Shown: positions 7,990 to 15,496, numbered from the stretch's first letter. The stretch: 20,733 nucleotides of DNA from JBIOJM01 sp044450785 (GCA_044450785.1 JBIOJM010000163.1:1-20733), one strand, 5' to 3'. Notes: a model not told the origin generated them from the sequence alone. Program-made: numbers and translations.

Positions 7990-8610
7990 ATGAATGCGAA
8001 TCCGGGAGGGACAGCCACGGCCGATCAGCCCGATTCGGGGCGAAGGCGTCATCTTCTGTCGGCCTTGGTCCAGAATCAACCCGGTGTGCTGGCACACGTT
8101 TCGGGGATGTTCTCGTCCCGCGGCTTCAACATCGAGAGCCTTGCCGTCGGCGAGACCGAGAACCCAAACCTCTCACGAATCACCGTTGCGGTCATGGGGG
8201 ACGACCGGCATCTCGAACAGGTGCGGAAACAGCTCGAGAAGATCGTCACGGTCGTGAAGGTACACGACATCTCGCGCGAGGATTACGTCGATCGCGACCT
8301 GATGTTGATCAAGATCAAGGCCTCGCCAGCCCTCCGGCCGGAGATCACCGCACTCGTGCAGATCTTTCGGGGCCGCATCGTCGACGTCAGTCCCGACCAG
8401 TTGATGATCGAGATCTCCGGGCAGGAAAAGAAGATCGAAGCCTTCATCGAACATGCCCGTCATTACGGAATCCAGGAGCTGGCGCGGACAGGCCAGATCG
8501 CCCTCGTGCGAGGAGACAGGCCCCTGGAAGGAGAGCTGGACCCCGAGCCAGAAATGTCGGATCAGTTCCAGGAAGGCGGGCCGACGGTTCAAGGTCATTC
8601 CGAGCTCTAG
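7990..8610 (+). CDS. ilvN: Acetolactate synthase small (regulatory) subunit
   Basis: Regulatory subunit of acetohydroxyacid synthase, which makes acetolactate or acetohydroxybutyrate for valine, leucine and isoleucine. It has 206 residues from this ATG. The ACT domain (about residues 21-95) has the typical QNQPGVLAHVSGMFSSRGFN for effector (valine) binding, followed by the usual C-terminal domain (about 100-175) that contacts the catalytic subunit. An upstream TTG at 7960 would only add residues from the CCCAAAT repeat, so I chose the ATG, though no ribosome-binding site is visible. ilvC follows 18 bases after the stop. The catalytic subunit gene ilvB is not beside it, which is uncommon, and must lie elsewhere. 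Confidence 0.93.
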   Translation: MNANPGGTATADQPDSGRRRHLLSALVQNQPGVLAHVSGMFSSRGFNIESLAVGETENPNLSRITVAVMGDDRHLEQVRKQLEKIVTVVKVHDISREDYVDRDLMLIKIKASPALRPEITALVQIFRGRIVDVSPDQLMIEISGQEKKIEAFIEHARHYGIQELARTGQIALVRGDRPLEGELDPEPEMSDQFQEGGPTVQGHSEL

Positions 8611-8628
8611 ACGAAGGAGGAGGCGCCG

Positions 8629-9633
8629 ATGGCCGCCAAGCTGTACTACGACCAGGATGCCGATTTCTCGGTATTGAAGGGCAAGACGATCGCCGTGATC
8701 GGCTATGGCAGCCAGGGCCACGCCCAGGCGCAGAACCTTCGCGACTCGGGATGCGATGTGGTGGTCGGTCAGCGCGGGGGCTCGCCCAACTTCGAGGCGG
8801 CGCTCAAGGACGGCTTCAAGCCGGTTTCGGCTGCGGAGGCGGCCCAGGCGGGTGACCTGATCAATATCCTGTTGCCCGACGAGGTCCAGGCTGACATCTA
8901 CGCCCGCGACATCAAGCCCAACCTTCGCCCGGGCGACCTTCTGCTCTGCTCGCACGGGTTCAACATTCATTTCGGGCAGGTCGTTCCACCCGAGGGAGTC
9001 GACTGCGCCTTGGTCGCACCCAAGGGACCGGGCCACCTGGTGCGCAGCGAGTTCGTCAAGGGAGGAGGCGTCCCCTGTTTGATCGCCACGAACGAGAGTT
9101 GCTCGCCCGCGGGCAAGGCACTGGCCCTGGCCTACGCCAAGGGCATCGGCGGCACCCGGGCGGGGGTCTTGCAGACGACGTTCGCCGAGGAGACCGAAAC
9201 CGACCTCTTCGGCGAGCAAGTCGTCCTCTGCGGCGGGGTCAGCGCGCTCGTGAAAATGGCCTTCGAAACCTTGATCGAAGCCGGCTATCAGCCCGAGAGC
9301 GCATACTTCGAGTGCATGCATGAGCTGAAGCTGATCGTCGACCTGATGTACCAGGGTGGTCTCAACTACATGCGGTACAGCATCTCGAACACGGCCGAGT
9401 ACGGTGACTACACTCGCGGCCCGCGGATCGTCACCGAGCAAACCCGCGCCGAGATGAAGAAGATCCTCGGCGAGATCCGATCCGGCCAGTTCGCCAGGGA
9501 ATGGATCCTGGAGAACCGGGCCAATCGCCCCGTCTTCAATGCGACCAAGCGGATCGAGCGCGAGCACCCTGTCGAACAGGTCGGCAAACGGCTGCGCAGC
9601 CTCATGCCCTGGATCGACGCCAAGTCGGTCTGA
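8629..9633 (+). CDS. ilvC: Ketol-acid reductoisomerase, class I
   Basis: Converts acetolactate to dihydroxyisovalerate (and the isoleucine analogue) with Mg2+ and NAD(P)H; second step of branched-chain synthesis. Its 334 residues match the short class I enzyme. The dinucleotide fold begins with GYGSQG (25-30), and the cofactor loop reads VGQRGGSP (46-53). The catalytic set is visible: His109 in SHGFNIHFG, Lys132 in APKGPGH, Asp192 and Glu196 in TDLFGEQ, Glu228 and Glu232 in FECMHELK, and Ser253 in SISNTAEYGD. AAGGAGG eight bases before the ATG is a strong ribosome-binding site. It forms an operon with ilvN. NADPH versus NADH use cannot be settled by eye. Confidence 0.97.
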   Translation: MAAKLYYDQDADFSVLKGKTIAVIGYGSQGHAQAQNLRDSGCDVVVGQRGGSPNFEAALKDGFKPVSAAEAAQAGDLINILLPDEVQADIYARDIKPNLRPGDLLLCSHGFNIHFGQVVPPEGVDCALVAPKGPGHLVRSEFVKGGGVPCLIATNESCSPAGKALALAYAKGIGGTRAGVLQTTFAEETETDLFGEQVVLCGGVSALVKMAFETLIEAGYQPESAYFECMHELKLIVDLMYQGGLNYMRYSISNTAEYGDYTRGPRIVTEQTRAEMKKILGEIRSGQFAREWILENRANRPVFNATKRIEREHPVEQVGKRLRSLMPWIDAKSV

Positions 9634-9696
9634 GCCGGCCGGCGCGATCCGCCGCCGTTCGAGCTGGGAGGACGGTCCCCCGAACCAGACGCCCTC

Positions 9697-9726
9697 TTGC
9701 CATCGCCGGGCGCGCCACGGTAGGCT
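9697..9726 (+). promoter_or_regulatory. Possible promoter of antitoxin gene
   Basis: TTGCCA (9697-9702), 18 bases and TAGGCT (9721-9726). The predicted start of transcription falls almost at the antitoxin ATG (9735), which has no ribosome-binding site, so a leaderless message is possible. Confidence 0.35.
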
Positions 9727-9734
9727 GCGACGTT

Positions 9735-9938
9735 ATGGGCATCGAAGAACTTCAATCCGCCGTCGCCCTGCTCCCTGCCGAGGAGCTTGACCGTTTCTCG
9801 CGCTGGTTCGAGGAGTTCCTGGCCGAGCAGTGGGACCGGCGCATCGAAGCCGACATCCTGGCCGGGCGCCTGGACGCCGCCGCTCGCCGGGCCGACGAGG
9901 ATTTTGAGGGCGGCCGCTGCACGCCCCTCCCCTTGTGA
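9735..9938 (+). CDS. Small antitoxin-like protein of a RelE/ParE-type pair
   Basis: 67-residue acidic protein beginning MGIEELQSAVALLPAEEL, with a core FSRWFEEFLAEQWDRRIEAD and a tail AGRLDAAARRADEDFEGGR. This pattern (LP-x-EEL, then W-F-E-E-F, then W-D-x-x-I-E-x-D, then G-R-L-D) is the one I know from small proteins encoded directly before RelE/ParE-like toxins in planctomycetes and cyanobacteria. Such antitoxins bind the toxin with their C-terminal half. The stop codon overlaps the toxin start as GTGA. The partner is broken (see next entry), so this is probably an orphan antitoxin. The family assignment rests on remembered patterns and was not searched. Confidence 0.65.
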   Translation: MGIEELQSAVALLPAEELDRFSRWFEEFLAEQWDRRIEADILAGRLDAAARRADEDFEGGRCTPLPL

Positions 9939-10063
9939 ACCACTTCGCCACCCCGGAGCTCTGGTTCCATTATCGCCACTTGCCGGCGGAGACCCGCGAG
10001 CTGGCCGACCGGTGCTTCGCTTGGAAAAGAACAGGACGTCGGATAAGATGCGGCGGTTGCTAA
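9935..10063 (+). pseudogene. Truncated RelE/ParE-type toxin
   Basis: Starting at the GTG that overlaps the antitoxin stop, 42 codons are open. The first 30 read like the N-terminus of RelE/ParE-like toxins: MNHFATPELWFHYRHLP, then AETRELADRCFAW. After Trp30 the sequence turns into KRTGRRIRCGGC and stops, with no family likeness. Full-length members have about 85-90 residues, so the catalytic C-terminal half is missing. The break lies near 10021-10026, exactly where the -35 box of the next transcription unit begins, which points to a deletion that fused the toxin head to that promoter region. Confidence 0.55.
10021..10049 (+). promoter_or_regulatory. Sigma70-type promoter of ExbB/ExbD unit
   Basis: TTGGAA (10021-10026), 17 bases and TAAGAT (10044-10049) match the sigma70 pattern well. 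Transcription would begin near 10056, giving a 26-base leader that carries GGAGG before the ATG at 10082. It overlaps the end of the toxin remnant. Confidence 0.5.
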
Positions 10064-10081
10064 CCTGGAGGATGTGAGAGA

Positions 10082-10999
10082 ATGGCCGGCAAACCGCTTG
10101 TGCTGGGTCTATTGCTCAGTTCCTTGATCGGGGGCTTGGTCCTGATGGAGGAGCGAAGGGCGCTCGCCCAGACCGCGTCTGCAAAGGGCGAGGCGGATCG
10201 GGGAAAGCCAGCCGCCACCCTGCGTGAGAAGGAGGGCCCGAGCGTCACCGCCATGCCGGACGATCGCTCGGCGACCGTCCAGAAGCCCGGAGTCGACCGC
10301 TCGAGCGTCGTGCGGATCTTGCTCAACGCAAACCCCATGCTCTGGCCGCTGGCGATCTGCTCGGTGGTCACGCTGGGTTATGTCCTGGAGCGGCTCTTCG
10401 CGCTGCGGCGCGAACGCGTCATCCCCCACGAATTCGCCGACCGCTTCCTGGAGCGTTTATCCAGCGGAAAGCTCGACCGGGAGCGAGCCCTCGAGTTGTG
10501 CAGGGCGCACGAAAGTGCGGCTGCCCGGATTTTCGCGTTGGTGGTGAGCTCGTGGGGGCAGCCCGGCGCGACCATCCGGCAGACCCTGAGTTACGACGCC
10601 GCCGGTGAGGTCGTCGAGCTCAAACGCAACCTCCGGGTCTTGAGCGCGATGTCGACGCTCGGCCCACTGCTCGGACTGCTGGGGACCGTCGTGGGGATCA
10701 TCCAGTCGTTCGACGCGCTGGGCGGCCGCGTCGGACCGGCCCGGGGAGAGGCTCTCGCCCACGGAATCAGCCTGGCCCTCGTCGCCACCGCGTTCGGTCT
10801 GGCAATCGCCATCGTTGCGGTCGCGTTCTATTACTTCTTCCTCAATCGTGTCGATCTTCTGATCCGGGAGCTGGACGAGCGCACACGCCAGGTCATCGAG
10901 CTGGTCGCCAGCGAGTCGCAGCGACTCCCCGCCGCGGATCGGCGTCACGCTCCGATCGGGGCGCCCGACCCGCACCGTCACGAGTCACGTGTGATCTGA
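10082..10999 (+). CDS. MotA/TolQ/ExbB proton-channel family protein
   Basis: Inner-membrane proton-channel subunit that with an ExbD/TolR partner uses the proton gradient to drive an envelope process. It has 305 residues. An N-terminal hydrophobic segment (about 5-22) ending ALAQ looks like a signal or extra helix and is followed by a polar linker (about 31-75). Three family helices follow at about 85-107, 190-210 and 226-254. The conserved part is STLGPLLGLLGTVVGIIQSF (191-210), with a small-residue-rich last helix. GGAGG stands 10 bases before the ATG. The ExbD-like gene follows after 74 bases. No TonB, TolB or Pal gene is nearby, so the system driven is unknown. Confidence 0.9.
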   Translation: MAGKPLVLGLLLSSLIGGLVLMEERRALAQTASAKGEADRGKPAATLREKEGPSVTAMPDDRSATVQKPGVDRSSVVRILLNANPMLWPLAICSVVTLGYVLERLFALRRERVIPHEFADRFLERLSSGKLDRERALELCRAHESAAARIFALVVSSWGQPGATIRQTLSYDAAGEVVELKRNLRVLSAMSTLGPLLGLLGTVVGIIQSFDALGGRVGPARGEALAHGISLALVATAFGLAIAIVAVAFYYFFLNRVDLLIRELDERTRQVIELVASESQRLPAADRRHAPIGAPDPHRHESRVI

Positions 11000-11073
11000 G
11001 GGGTGGCGCCCGACCGGGCGCGCGACTCGATCCATCCAACCTGCTCCCGGATTCGACGCAGAGGACCGCCCCG

Positions 11074-11508
11074 ATGCTCGCCAGCCGCAATCAGGTCGAT
11101 GAGCTGCCGGTCATCAACATGACGCCGATGGTCGATGTGATTCTCTGCCTGCTGGTGTTCTTCATGGCGGCCACCAGGTTGTATGATTGGGACGACAGCG
11201 AGTTCCTCGTCAACGTGCCCGAGGTCGCCGAGGCTGCCCCCGCAACGGCGGCCCCGGATGACCTGGTCCTGACCGTGGTCAGACGCGGCGTGGTCTCGAT
11301 CGAGGCATCCACCTACAACCTCGACCAGCTCGTCAGCCTGCTGGGCGAGGCGAAGGCGCGCTACACCAACCAGGGCGTGGTCATCCGCGGCGACGCATCG
11401 CTTGCCTACCAGGACCTGGCCGATGTGTTGTCGGCCTGCGACGAGGCTGGCATCCGCAACGTGCGGCTCCCCGTGCGGTCGCGCGAACGACCGCCGAAAG
11501 CGCCGTAG
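11074..11508 (+). CDS. ExbD/TolR biopolymer transport protein
   Basis: 144-residue partner of the preceding ExbB-like protein. It has the family layout: a short cytoplasmic N-terminus, one membrane helix (about residues 17-34) carrying the essential aspartate Asp21 in INMTPMVDVIL, then a periplasmic domain (about 60-140) with LTVVRRGVVSIEAS and VVIRGDASLAYQDLADVL. GAGGA lies eight bases before the ATG. Planctomycete loci often carry two ExbD genes in a row, but only one is present here. Cotranscription with the ExbB-like gene is likely from the spacing and shared strand. Confidence 0.92.
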   Translation: MLASRNQVDELPVINMTPMVDVILCLLVFFMAATRLYDWDDSEFLVNVPEVAEAAPATAAPDDLVLTVVRRGVVSIEASTYNLDQLVSLLGEAKARYTNQGVVIRGDASLAYQDLADVLSACDEAGIRNVRLPVRSRERPPKAP

Positions 11509-11533
11509 AAACGAGTAAAGCGCAGACTTGGAC

Positions 11534-11767
11534 ATGGATTTCCCGCCGGAACACTACTTTCAAACGGCGACACAGCGGATGCGGCAGGCGCAGCACCTGT
11601 ATCAAGAGGGCTCTAGCTTCGCCCTCGCCATTTATGTCGCTGGTGTAGCGGACGAGTGCCTGCTCCGACAGAAAATCAAGGGTGACTACCTGAAGGAGCA
11701 GGCGCGGCAGTTCCTCAGTTCGGCTCAGAAGTTCATCGACAAGGGGGTAATGCAGTGGCAATTCTGA
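11534..11767 (+). CDS. HEPN-like protein, apparently internally deleted
   Basis: 77-residue protein. Its N-terminal half (EHYFQTATQRMRQAQHLYQ, then SSFALAIYVAGVADECLLR) matches the start of small HEPN-type proteins in planctomycetes and cyanobacteria, which I recall as about 130-150 residues long. Its C-terminal part (KIKGDYLKEQARQFLSSAQ, then KGVMQW) matches their end. The middle, where the Rx4-6H ribonuclease motif of HEPN proteins normally lies, is absent, and the join falls near residue 46 (LLR-QKIKG). The start is at ATG; a TTG two codons earlier is possible, and neither has a ribosome-binding site. The gene overlaps the next one by 13 bases, which suggests coupled translation. It may be a relic or a mini-HEPN. 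The family call rests on remembered patterns. Confidence 0.6.
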   Translation: MDFPPEHYFQTATQRMRQAQHLYQEGSSFALAIYVAGVADECLLRQKIKGDYLKEQARQFLSSAQKFIDKGVMQWQF

Positions 11768-12027
11768 AGACCCCGCTTCTGCGGAAACTGGAGAAGGTGT
11801 TGACGCAGCGGTTCCCTTCGCCAGCTCCCGTCAAACTGGAAGACCACGATGGCATAATCGGGGTCATTACGTCCGCCGGGTTTGCCGGGATGGAAACCAT
11901 CGACCGCCAGAACCTGATCGGAGACATTGTCGAAACCAACCTGAGCCCGGCAGAACGGCGTCGGGTGCAAGTCATCGTGGGAGTTACCCCAGACGAAGGG
12001 ACCGGTTACTTGGCCGGCGAAGAATGA
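11755..12027 (+). CDS. Small BolA-like protein paired with HEPN-like gene
   Basis: 90-residue protein starting at GTG inside the end of the HEPN-like gene, with AAGGGGG seven bases upstream. The core IIGVITSAGFAGMETIDRQN recalls the BolA fold, where a strand, a loop and an x-F-x-G-x-x-x-x-x-R-Q pattern precede a helix. It is followed by LSPAERRRVQVIVGVTPDE, an ending I know from small proteins encoded beside HEPN or nucleotidyltransferase-like genes. The overlap suggests that the two products work together, as in toxin-antitoxin pairs, with this one as possible partner or antidote; that is inference. The frame is intact even though its neighbour looks damaged. Confidence 0.55.
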   Translation: MAILKTPLLRKLEKVLTQRFPSPAPVKLEDHDGIIGVITSAGFAGMETIDRQNLIGDIVETNLSPAERRRVQVIVGVTPDEGTGYLAGEE

Positions 12028-12075
12028 TGACCCGGCCCTGCTCCGAGGAGCAGCAACGGTCCAACGGAGCACAGA

Positions 12076-12768
12076 ATGGATTTCCTCTGGCAGCTCGTTC
12101 ATTACGTGACAGGCTTCGTGCAGACCGTCATCAACCTGGGTCCCGAGACGATCAACGAGTATGCCAACGATCTCGGGCCTTGGCTCTACGTCGTGCTGTT
12201 CTTGATTATCTTCGCCGAAACGGGGCTCGTCATTACGCCCTTCCTACCCGGCGACTCACTCTTGTTTGCGGTCGGCGCCGTCGCGGCCCATCCGGGTTCT
12301 CCAATCCAGCTTGGATTGATGGCGCTGTTGCTCGTCGTCGCGGCGGTGGTGGGTGACGCCGTCAACTACGCGGTCGGATACTACGTCGGGCCCCGCGTCT
12401 TCTCGCGCGAAGACTCGCGGCTTCTGAACAAGAAGCATCTGCTGCGCGCCCACCGGTTCTACGAGGAGTACGGCGGCATCACGATCATCCTGGCGCGGTT
12501 CATCCCGATCGTGCGGACCTTCGCCCCCTTCGTGGCCGGCATCGGCAGGATGAGCTACGCGCGGTTTGCTCTCTTCAACGTGATGGGGGGGGCCGCGTGG
12601 ATCCTTTGCTTCTTGCTGGCGGGCTGGTTGTTCGGAGGCAGTGAGTACGTCCAGAAGAACTTCAAGCTTGTGATCGTCGCCATCATCGGGATCTCGGTGC
12701 TCCCGGGAGTGTACGAGTACGCTCGGGCGCGAAGCGGTCGCAACCGGCCGCCGCTCGAGCCCAGTTAA
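12076..12768 (+). CDS. DedA family membrane protein
   Basis: 230-residue inner-membrane protein of the DedA/SNARE-associated family, some members of which move undecaprenyl phosphate or other lipids across the membrane. Family motifs are clear: FAETGLVITPFLPGDSLLF (46-64, with the conserved glutamate) and ARFIPIVRTFAPFVAGIGRM (140-159, with two arginines), followed by the last hydrophobic helices AWILCFLLAGWLFG (174-187) and VIVAIIGISVLPG (199-211). GGAG lies six bases before the ATG. The gene stands alone, 48 bases after the BolA-like gene and convergent with the antitoxin gene. The substrate is not known from the sequence. Confidence 0.93.
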   Translation: MDFLWQLVHYVTGFVQTVINLGPETINEYANDLGPWLYVVLFLIIFAETGLVITPFLPGDSLLFAVGAVAAHPGSPIQLGLMALLLVVAAVVGDAVNYAVGYYVGPRVFSREDSRLLNKKHLLRAHRFYEEYGGITIILARFIPIVRTFAPFVAGIGRMSYARFALFNVMGGAAWILCFLLAGWLFGGSEYVQKNFKLVIVAIIGISVLPGVYEYARARSGRNRPPLEPS

Positions 12769-12817
12769 GAGGCTGCGGCAGGCTTGAGAGGCGCGACGGA
12801 AGAACCCCGCTCTCCCT

Positions 12818-13114
12818 TCAACTGACCTTCTGATCGAGGGCCTTCTCGAGATCGTCGAGCGTGACGGTGTCGAGTCTGCCTCCCAGCAGGGCGGTGAGCT
12901 GGAGGCCGACCACGGCTTCGCTCGACCGTCTCCCGTCCATGATCATGTTTAAATAAGGCTCCGCTCCGATCAAGACAGCTCGCGGTCTGCCGTGGACCGT
13001 CAGGACGTACCGAACGCTGTCGTTCTCGAGCTCTCTGAGGATTCCCGGCAGATTCTGGTGCAACTCCCGACTCCCGATGATCCGAACGGGAGAGTCCGAA
13101 GACTTGTCCGCCAT
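12818..13114 (-). CDS. Phd/YefM-type antitoxin, orphan
   Basis: 98-residue protein with the Phd/YefM pattern: RIIGSRELHQNLPGILREL (11-29) as DNA-binding region, then VRYVLTVHGRPRAVLIGAEP (34-53), and a C-terminal toxin-binding stretch ending LDDLEKALDQKVS. The ATG chosen is preceded by GGGGAGG with 10 bases of spacing; a GTG 13 codons further upstream has no such site. Phd antitoxins normally precede a RelE, Doc or PIN toxin gene, but only 49 bases separate its stop from the DedA stop, so no toxin fits downstream. It is either an orphan regulator or pairs with a toxin elsewhere. Confidence 0.75.
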   Translation of the reverse strand: MADKSSDSPVRIIGSRELHQNLPGILRELENDSVRYVLTVHGRPRAVLIGAEPYLNMIMDGRRSSEAVVGLQLTALLGGRLDTVTLDDLEKALDQKVS

Positions 13115-13578
13115 GAAAGATGTGCCTCCCCTGGAGAAGCGGCAGTTGCACACACGAGGGCTGAGCCCGGGTCGATCGACGATGACGATGGGTCAAATCA
13201 CCGCGATCGACCAGTAGACGACAGGACCAATGACAAGTGTCTTGCAACGACGAGGCCGGCCTGAAGCCCGACGCACTTCAGTTTGAACGGGGACCGAGAT
13301 GAGACTCAACGATTCGATCCTGGGCCGAAAAAACCGTCCATTTCGAGAGTTCGGTAGTCTTGACGTGCGTGCCGCTCCTGCGGTGCGAGTTATTCTACAA
13401 GTTGTGCACCCAATTGCAAGGGTCCAGGTTTCGGCAAGAGACAGTTTCTCTGAACGCAAGTGCATCGCGCGTCGAATTTCGCGCTTCGGTCGCTTGATGC
13501 GATTTCCTTAATAGAGCGTCTTTCCTGGGACTCTTGTCCCGGCAGGGTGACCAATTCGCGTTCTTTTCGACCCAGCCA
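13115..13578. other. Spacer between antitoxin and thiolase relic
   Basis: No gene is visible. It holds a possible leftward promoter at 13392-13419 and a 7-bp stem with a TCTT loop at 13525-13542 (CTGGGAC with GTCCCGG, one G-T pair). That hairpin lies past the leftward aspS gene and the thiolase relic and might end aspS transcripts, but it has no T-tract. Confidence 0.5.
13392..13419 (-). promoter_or_regulatory. Possible leftward promoter of antitoxin gene
   Basis: On the minus strand TTGCAA (13414-13419) and TAGAAT (13392-13397) are separated by 16 bases. It would give a leader of about 270 bases before the Phd-like start at 13114, which is long, so it may serve another transcript. Confidence 0.35.
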
Positions 13579-13662
13579 TCAGGAGCGGAGGCTGGTCCTG
13601 GGGGCGCTCGTCATGCTTTCCATGCCGCCGGCGACGACCAGCTCCGCGTTGCCCCCCGAATC
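13579..13662 (-). pseudogene. Thiolase (acetyl-CoA acetyltransferase) relic
   Basis: Directly after the aspS stop, read leftward, 27 codons end in TGA and contain AELVVAGGMESMTSAP. This is the highly conserved thiolase sequence (family form: AE-x-V-V-A-G-G-M-E-S-M-S-x-A-P) found roughly 20 residues after the active-site cysteine. Nothing before or after it resembles a thiolase, and a whole enzyme has about 390-400 residues. It is a fragment of a lost or moved gene, perhaps left by a rearrangement next to aspS. No start codon or ribosome-binding site is expected or seen. Confidence 0.6.
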
Positions 13663-15421
13663 AAACGGGCCTTATGTACAGCTCCTTGAGCTGACGCGGA
13701 TCGACGTTTCCGGGCGCGCCGGTCATGAGGTCGGTCCCCTTGGCGGTCTTCGGAAACGCGATGCAATCGCGGATGTTGGTCAGCCCGGAATAGAGCATGA
13801 CCAGACGGTCGAGCCCCAGCGCGATGCCTCCGTGGGGTGGTGCCCCGTTGCGCAACGCGCCCAAGAGGAACCCGAACCTCTCCTGGGCTTCCTCCGCCGT
13901 GAGGCCCAAGAGCGCGAAGATCTTGGACTGGATCACCGGATCGTGGCAGCGGATCGTCCCACCGCCGCATTCTTCGCCGTTGACCACGAGGTCATACGCC
14001 TGCGCGCGGATCCGGCCCGGATCGGAATCGAGCAGCGGCAGGTCCTCGAAGAGCGGCATCGTGAACGGGTGGTGCTCGGCGACGAACCGCTTCTCCTCCG
14101 CGTCCCAACCGAAAAGCGGGAACCGCACGATCCATGAATAGTGGAACGACCGGGGGGCATACAGCTCCAGCTCGGCCGCCAGCCGGCTCCGCAGGGTAGA
14201 GAGTGCCAGGCTGGTGATGGCCTGAGTGTCGGCGACGATCAAGATCAGATCGCCGGGCTTGGCATCGAACCGCGCGCGGAGCTGCTTTTGGACGCCCTCG
14301 GCGAAGAACTTGGCGGACGGGCCAGTCAGGGTCTCGGTGTCGACCTTGAGCCAGATCAAGCCTTTGGCGCCCAGGCCGCCGATGAACTCGGTCAGTCCGT
14401 CGAGGTCCTTGCGGCTGTATCGCCCGGCTCCCCCCGGCGCACAAATGCCTCTGACTCGATTGCCCGCGTCCTTGGCCTGTTGAAAGACCCTGAACTCGGT
14501 CTGATCGGCAATGTCGGCGATGTCTTTCAATTCCAGGCCGAATCGTAGGTCGGGCCGGTCGGTGCCGAACCGCTCCATCACGTCCTGGTATTCGAGCCGA
14601 GGCAGGGGGAGCTCGAGCTCTTCGCCGCCGAACTCCTTGGCCATCTCCGCGACCAGGACCTCCATCGTCGAGGTCACGTCCAGGTCGTCGACGAACGACA
14701 TCTCGACGTCGAGCTGGGTGAACTCCGGTTGCCGGTTGGCGCGCAGGTCTTCGTCGCGGAAGCATCTCGCAATTTGGAAATAGCGATCGAAGCCGGAGAC
14801 CATCAAGAGCTGCTTGTAGAGCTGGGGCGATTGCGGCAGCGCATAGAAACGGCCGGGATGGAGCCGGCTGGCGACCAGGAAGTCGCGGGCACCTTCGGGC
14901 GTGCTGCGGCCCAGGACCGGCGTCTCGACCTCGAGGAAGCCGAGCTCCGACATGGTGCGCCTCATGAGCTGCGCCAGCCGGTGGCGGAGGATGAAAATCT
15001 CATGCATGGCCGGCCGGCGCAGGTCGAGATAACGATACGTCAGGCGGAGCTCCTCGTTGGGCTCGGGCCCATGCATCTCGAAAGGGGGAGTCGGGGTGGC
15101 GTTGTAGACTACCAGCTCCCGAGCCCGAACCTCGATGCCGCCGGTCTTGAGCTTGGGGTTCTCCTTACCAGTCAGCCGCGGCGCCACCGTTCCCTTGATG
15201 CCCACGACGTATTCGTTGCGCAGCTCGTGGGAGCGAGCCTGAAGCTCATGACCGGCGTCCGGCTCGAAGACCACCTGGGTGATCCCGTATCGGTCACGGA
15301 GGTCGATGAATACCAGCCCCCCGAAGTCGCGCCAGGCGTCGACCCAGCCGTTCAAGACGACAGGCTGCCCGATCTGGTCGCGTGTCAGTTCGCCGCAGGT
15401 ATGAGTGCGTTTCAGTAACAT
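13661..15421 (-). CDS. aspS: Aspartyl-tRNA synthetase
   Basis: Charges tRNA-Asp with aspartate; class II synthetase of 586 residues, the usual bacterial length. The anticodon-binding OB fold is at 1-105 (GWVDAWRDFGGLVFIDLRDR at 25-44). Motif 1 region lies near 162-172 (FLEVETPVLGR), motif 2 at 221-242 (FRDEDLRANRQPEF followed by TQLDVEMS), the bacterial GAD insert at about 285-420, and motif 3 at 531-543 (GGIALGLDRLVML). ECGGGTIRCHD (484-494) holds the usual GGG-x-I-R stretch. Motif 2 has Asn228 where most bacterial enzymes have RADR. The start codon has no clear ribosome-binding site. Whether the enzyme also charges tRNA-Asn cannot be told by eye. No operon partner in the window. Confidence 0.97.
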   Translation of the reverse strand: MLLKRTHTCGELTRDQIGQPVVLNGWVDAWRDFGGLVFIDLRDRYGITQVVFEPDAGHELQARSHELRNEYVVGIKGTVAPRLTGKENPKLKTGGIEVRARELVVYNATPTPPFEMHGPEPNEELRLTYRYLDLRRPAMHEIFILRHRLAQLMRRTMSELGFLEVETPVLGRSTPEGARDFLVASRLHPGRFYALPQSPQLYKQLLMVSGFDRYFQIARCFRDEDLRANRQPEFTQLDVEMSFVDDLDVTSTMEVLVAEMAKEFGGEELELPLPRLEYQDVMERFGTDRPDLRFGLELKDIADIADQTEFRVFQQAKDAGNRVRGICAPGGAGRYSRKDLDGLTEFIGGLGAKGLIWLKVDTETLTGPSAKFFAEGVQKQLRARFDAKPGDLILIVADTQAITSLALSTLRSRLAAELELYAPRSFHYSWIVRFPLFGWDAEEKRFVAEHHPFTMPLFEDLPLLDSDPGRIRAQAYDLVVNGEECGGGTIRCHDPVIQSKIFALLGLTAEEAQERFGFLLGALRNGAPPHGGIALGLDRLVMLYSGLTNIRDCIAFPKTAKGTDLMTGAPGNVDPRQLKELYIRPV

Positions 15422-15496
15422 GGAAGAGTCGCTAAACCTGAATGAACGTTCCTCAGCGGGCCCGGCACGAGAGGTAGGTACCGAGGCGACGCGTAC

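Noticed and set aside
8173..9567. 464-codon open frame on the minus strand
   Set aside because: Antisense to ilvN and ilvC, both certain genes.
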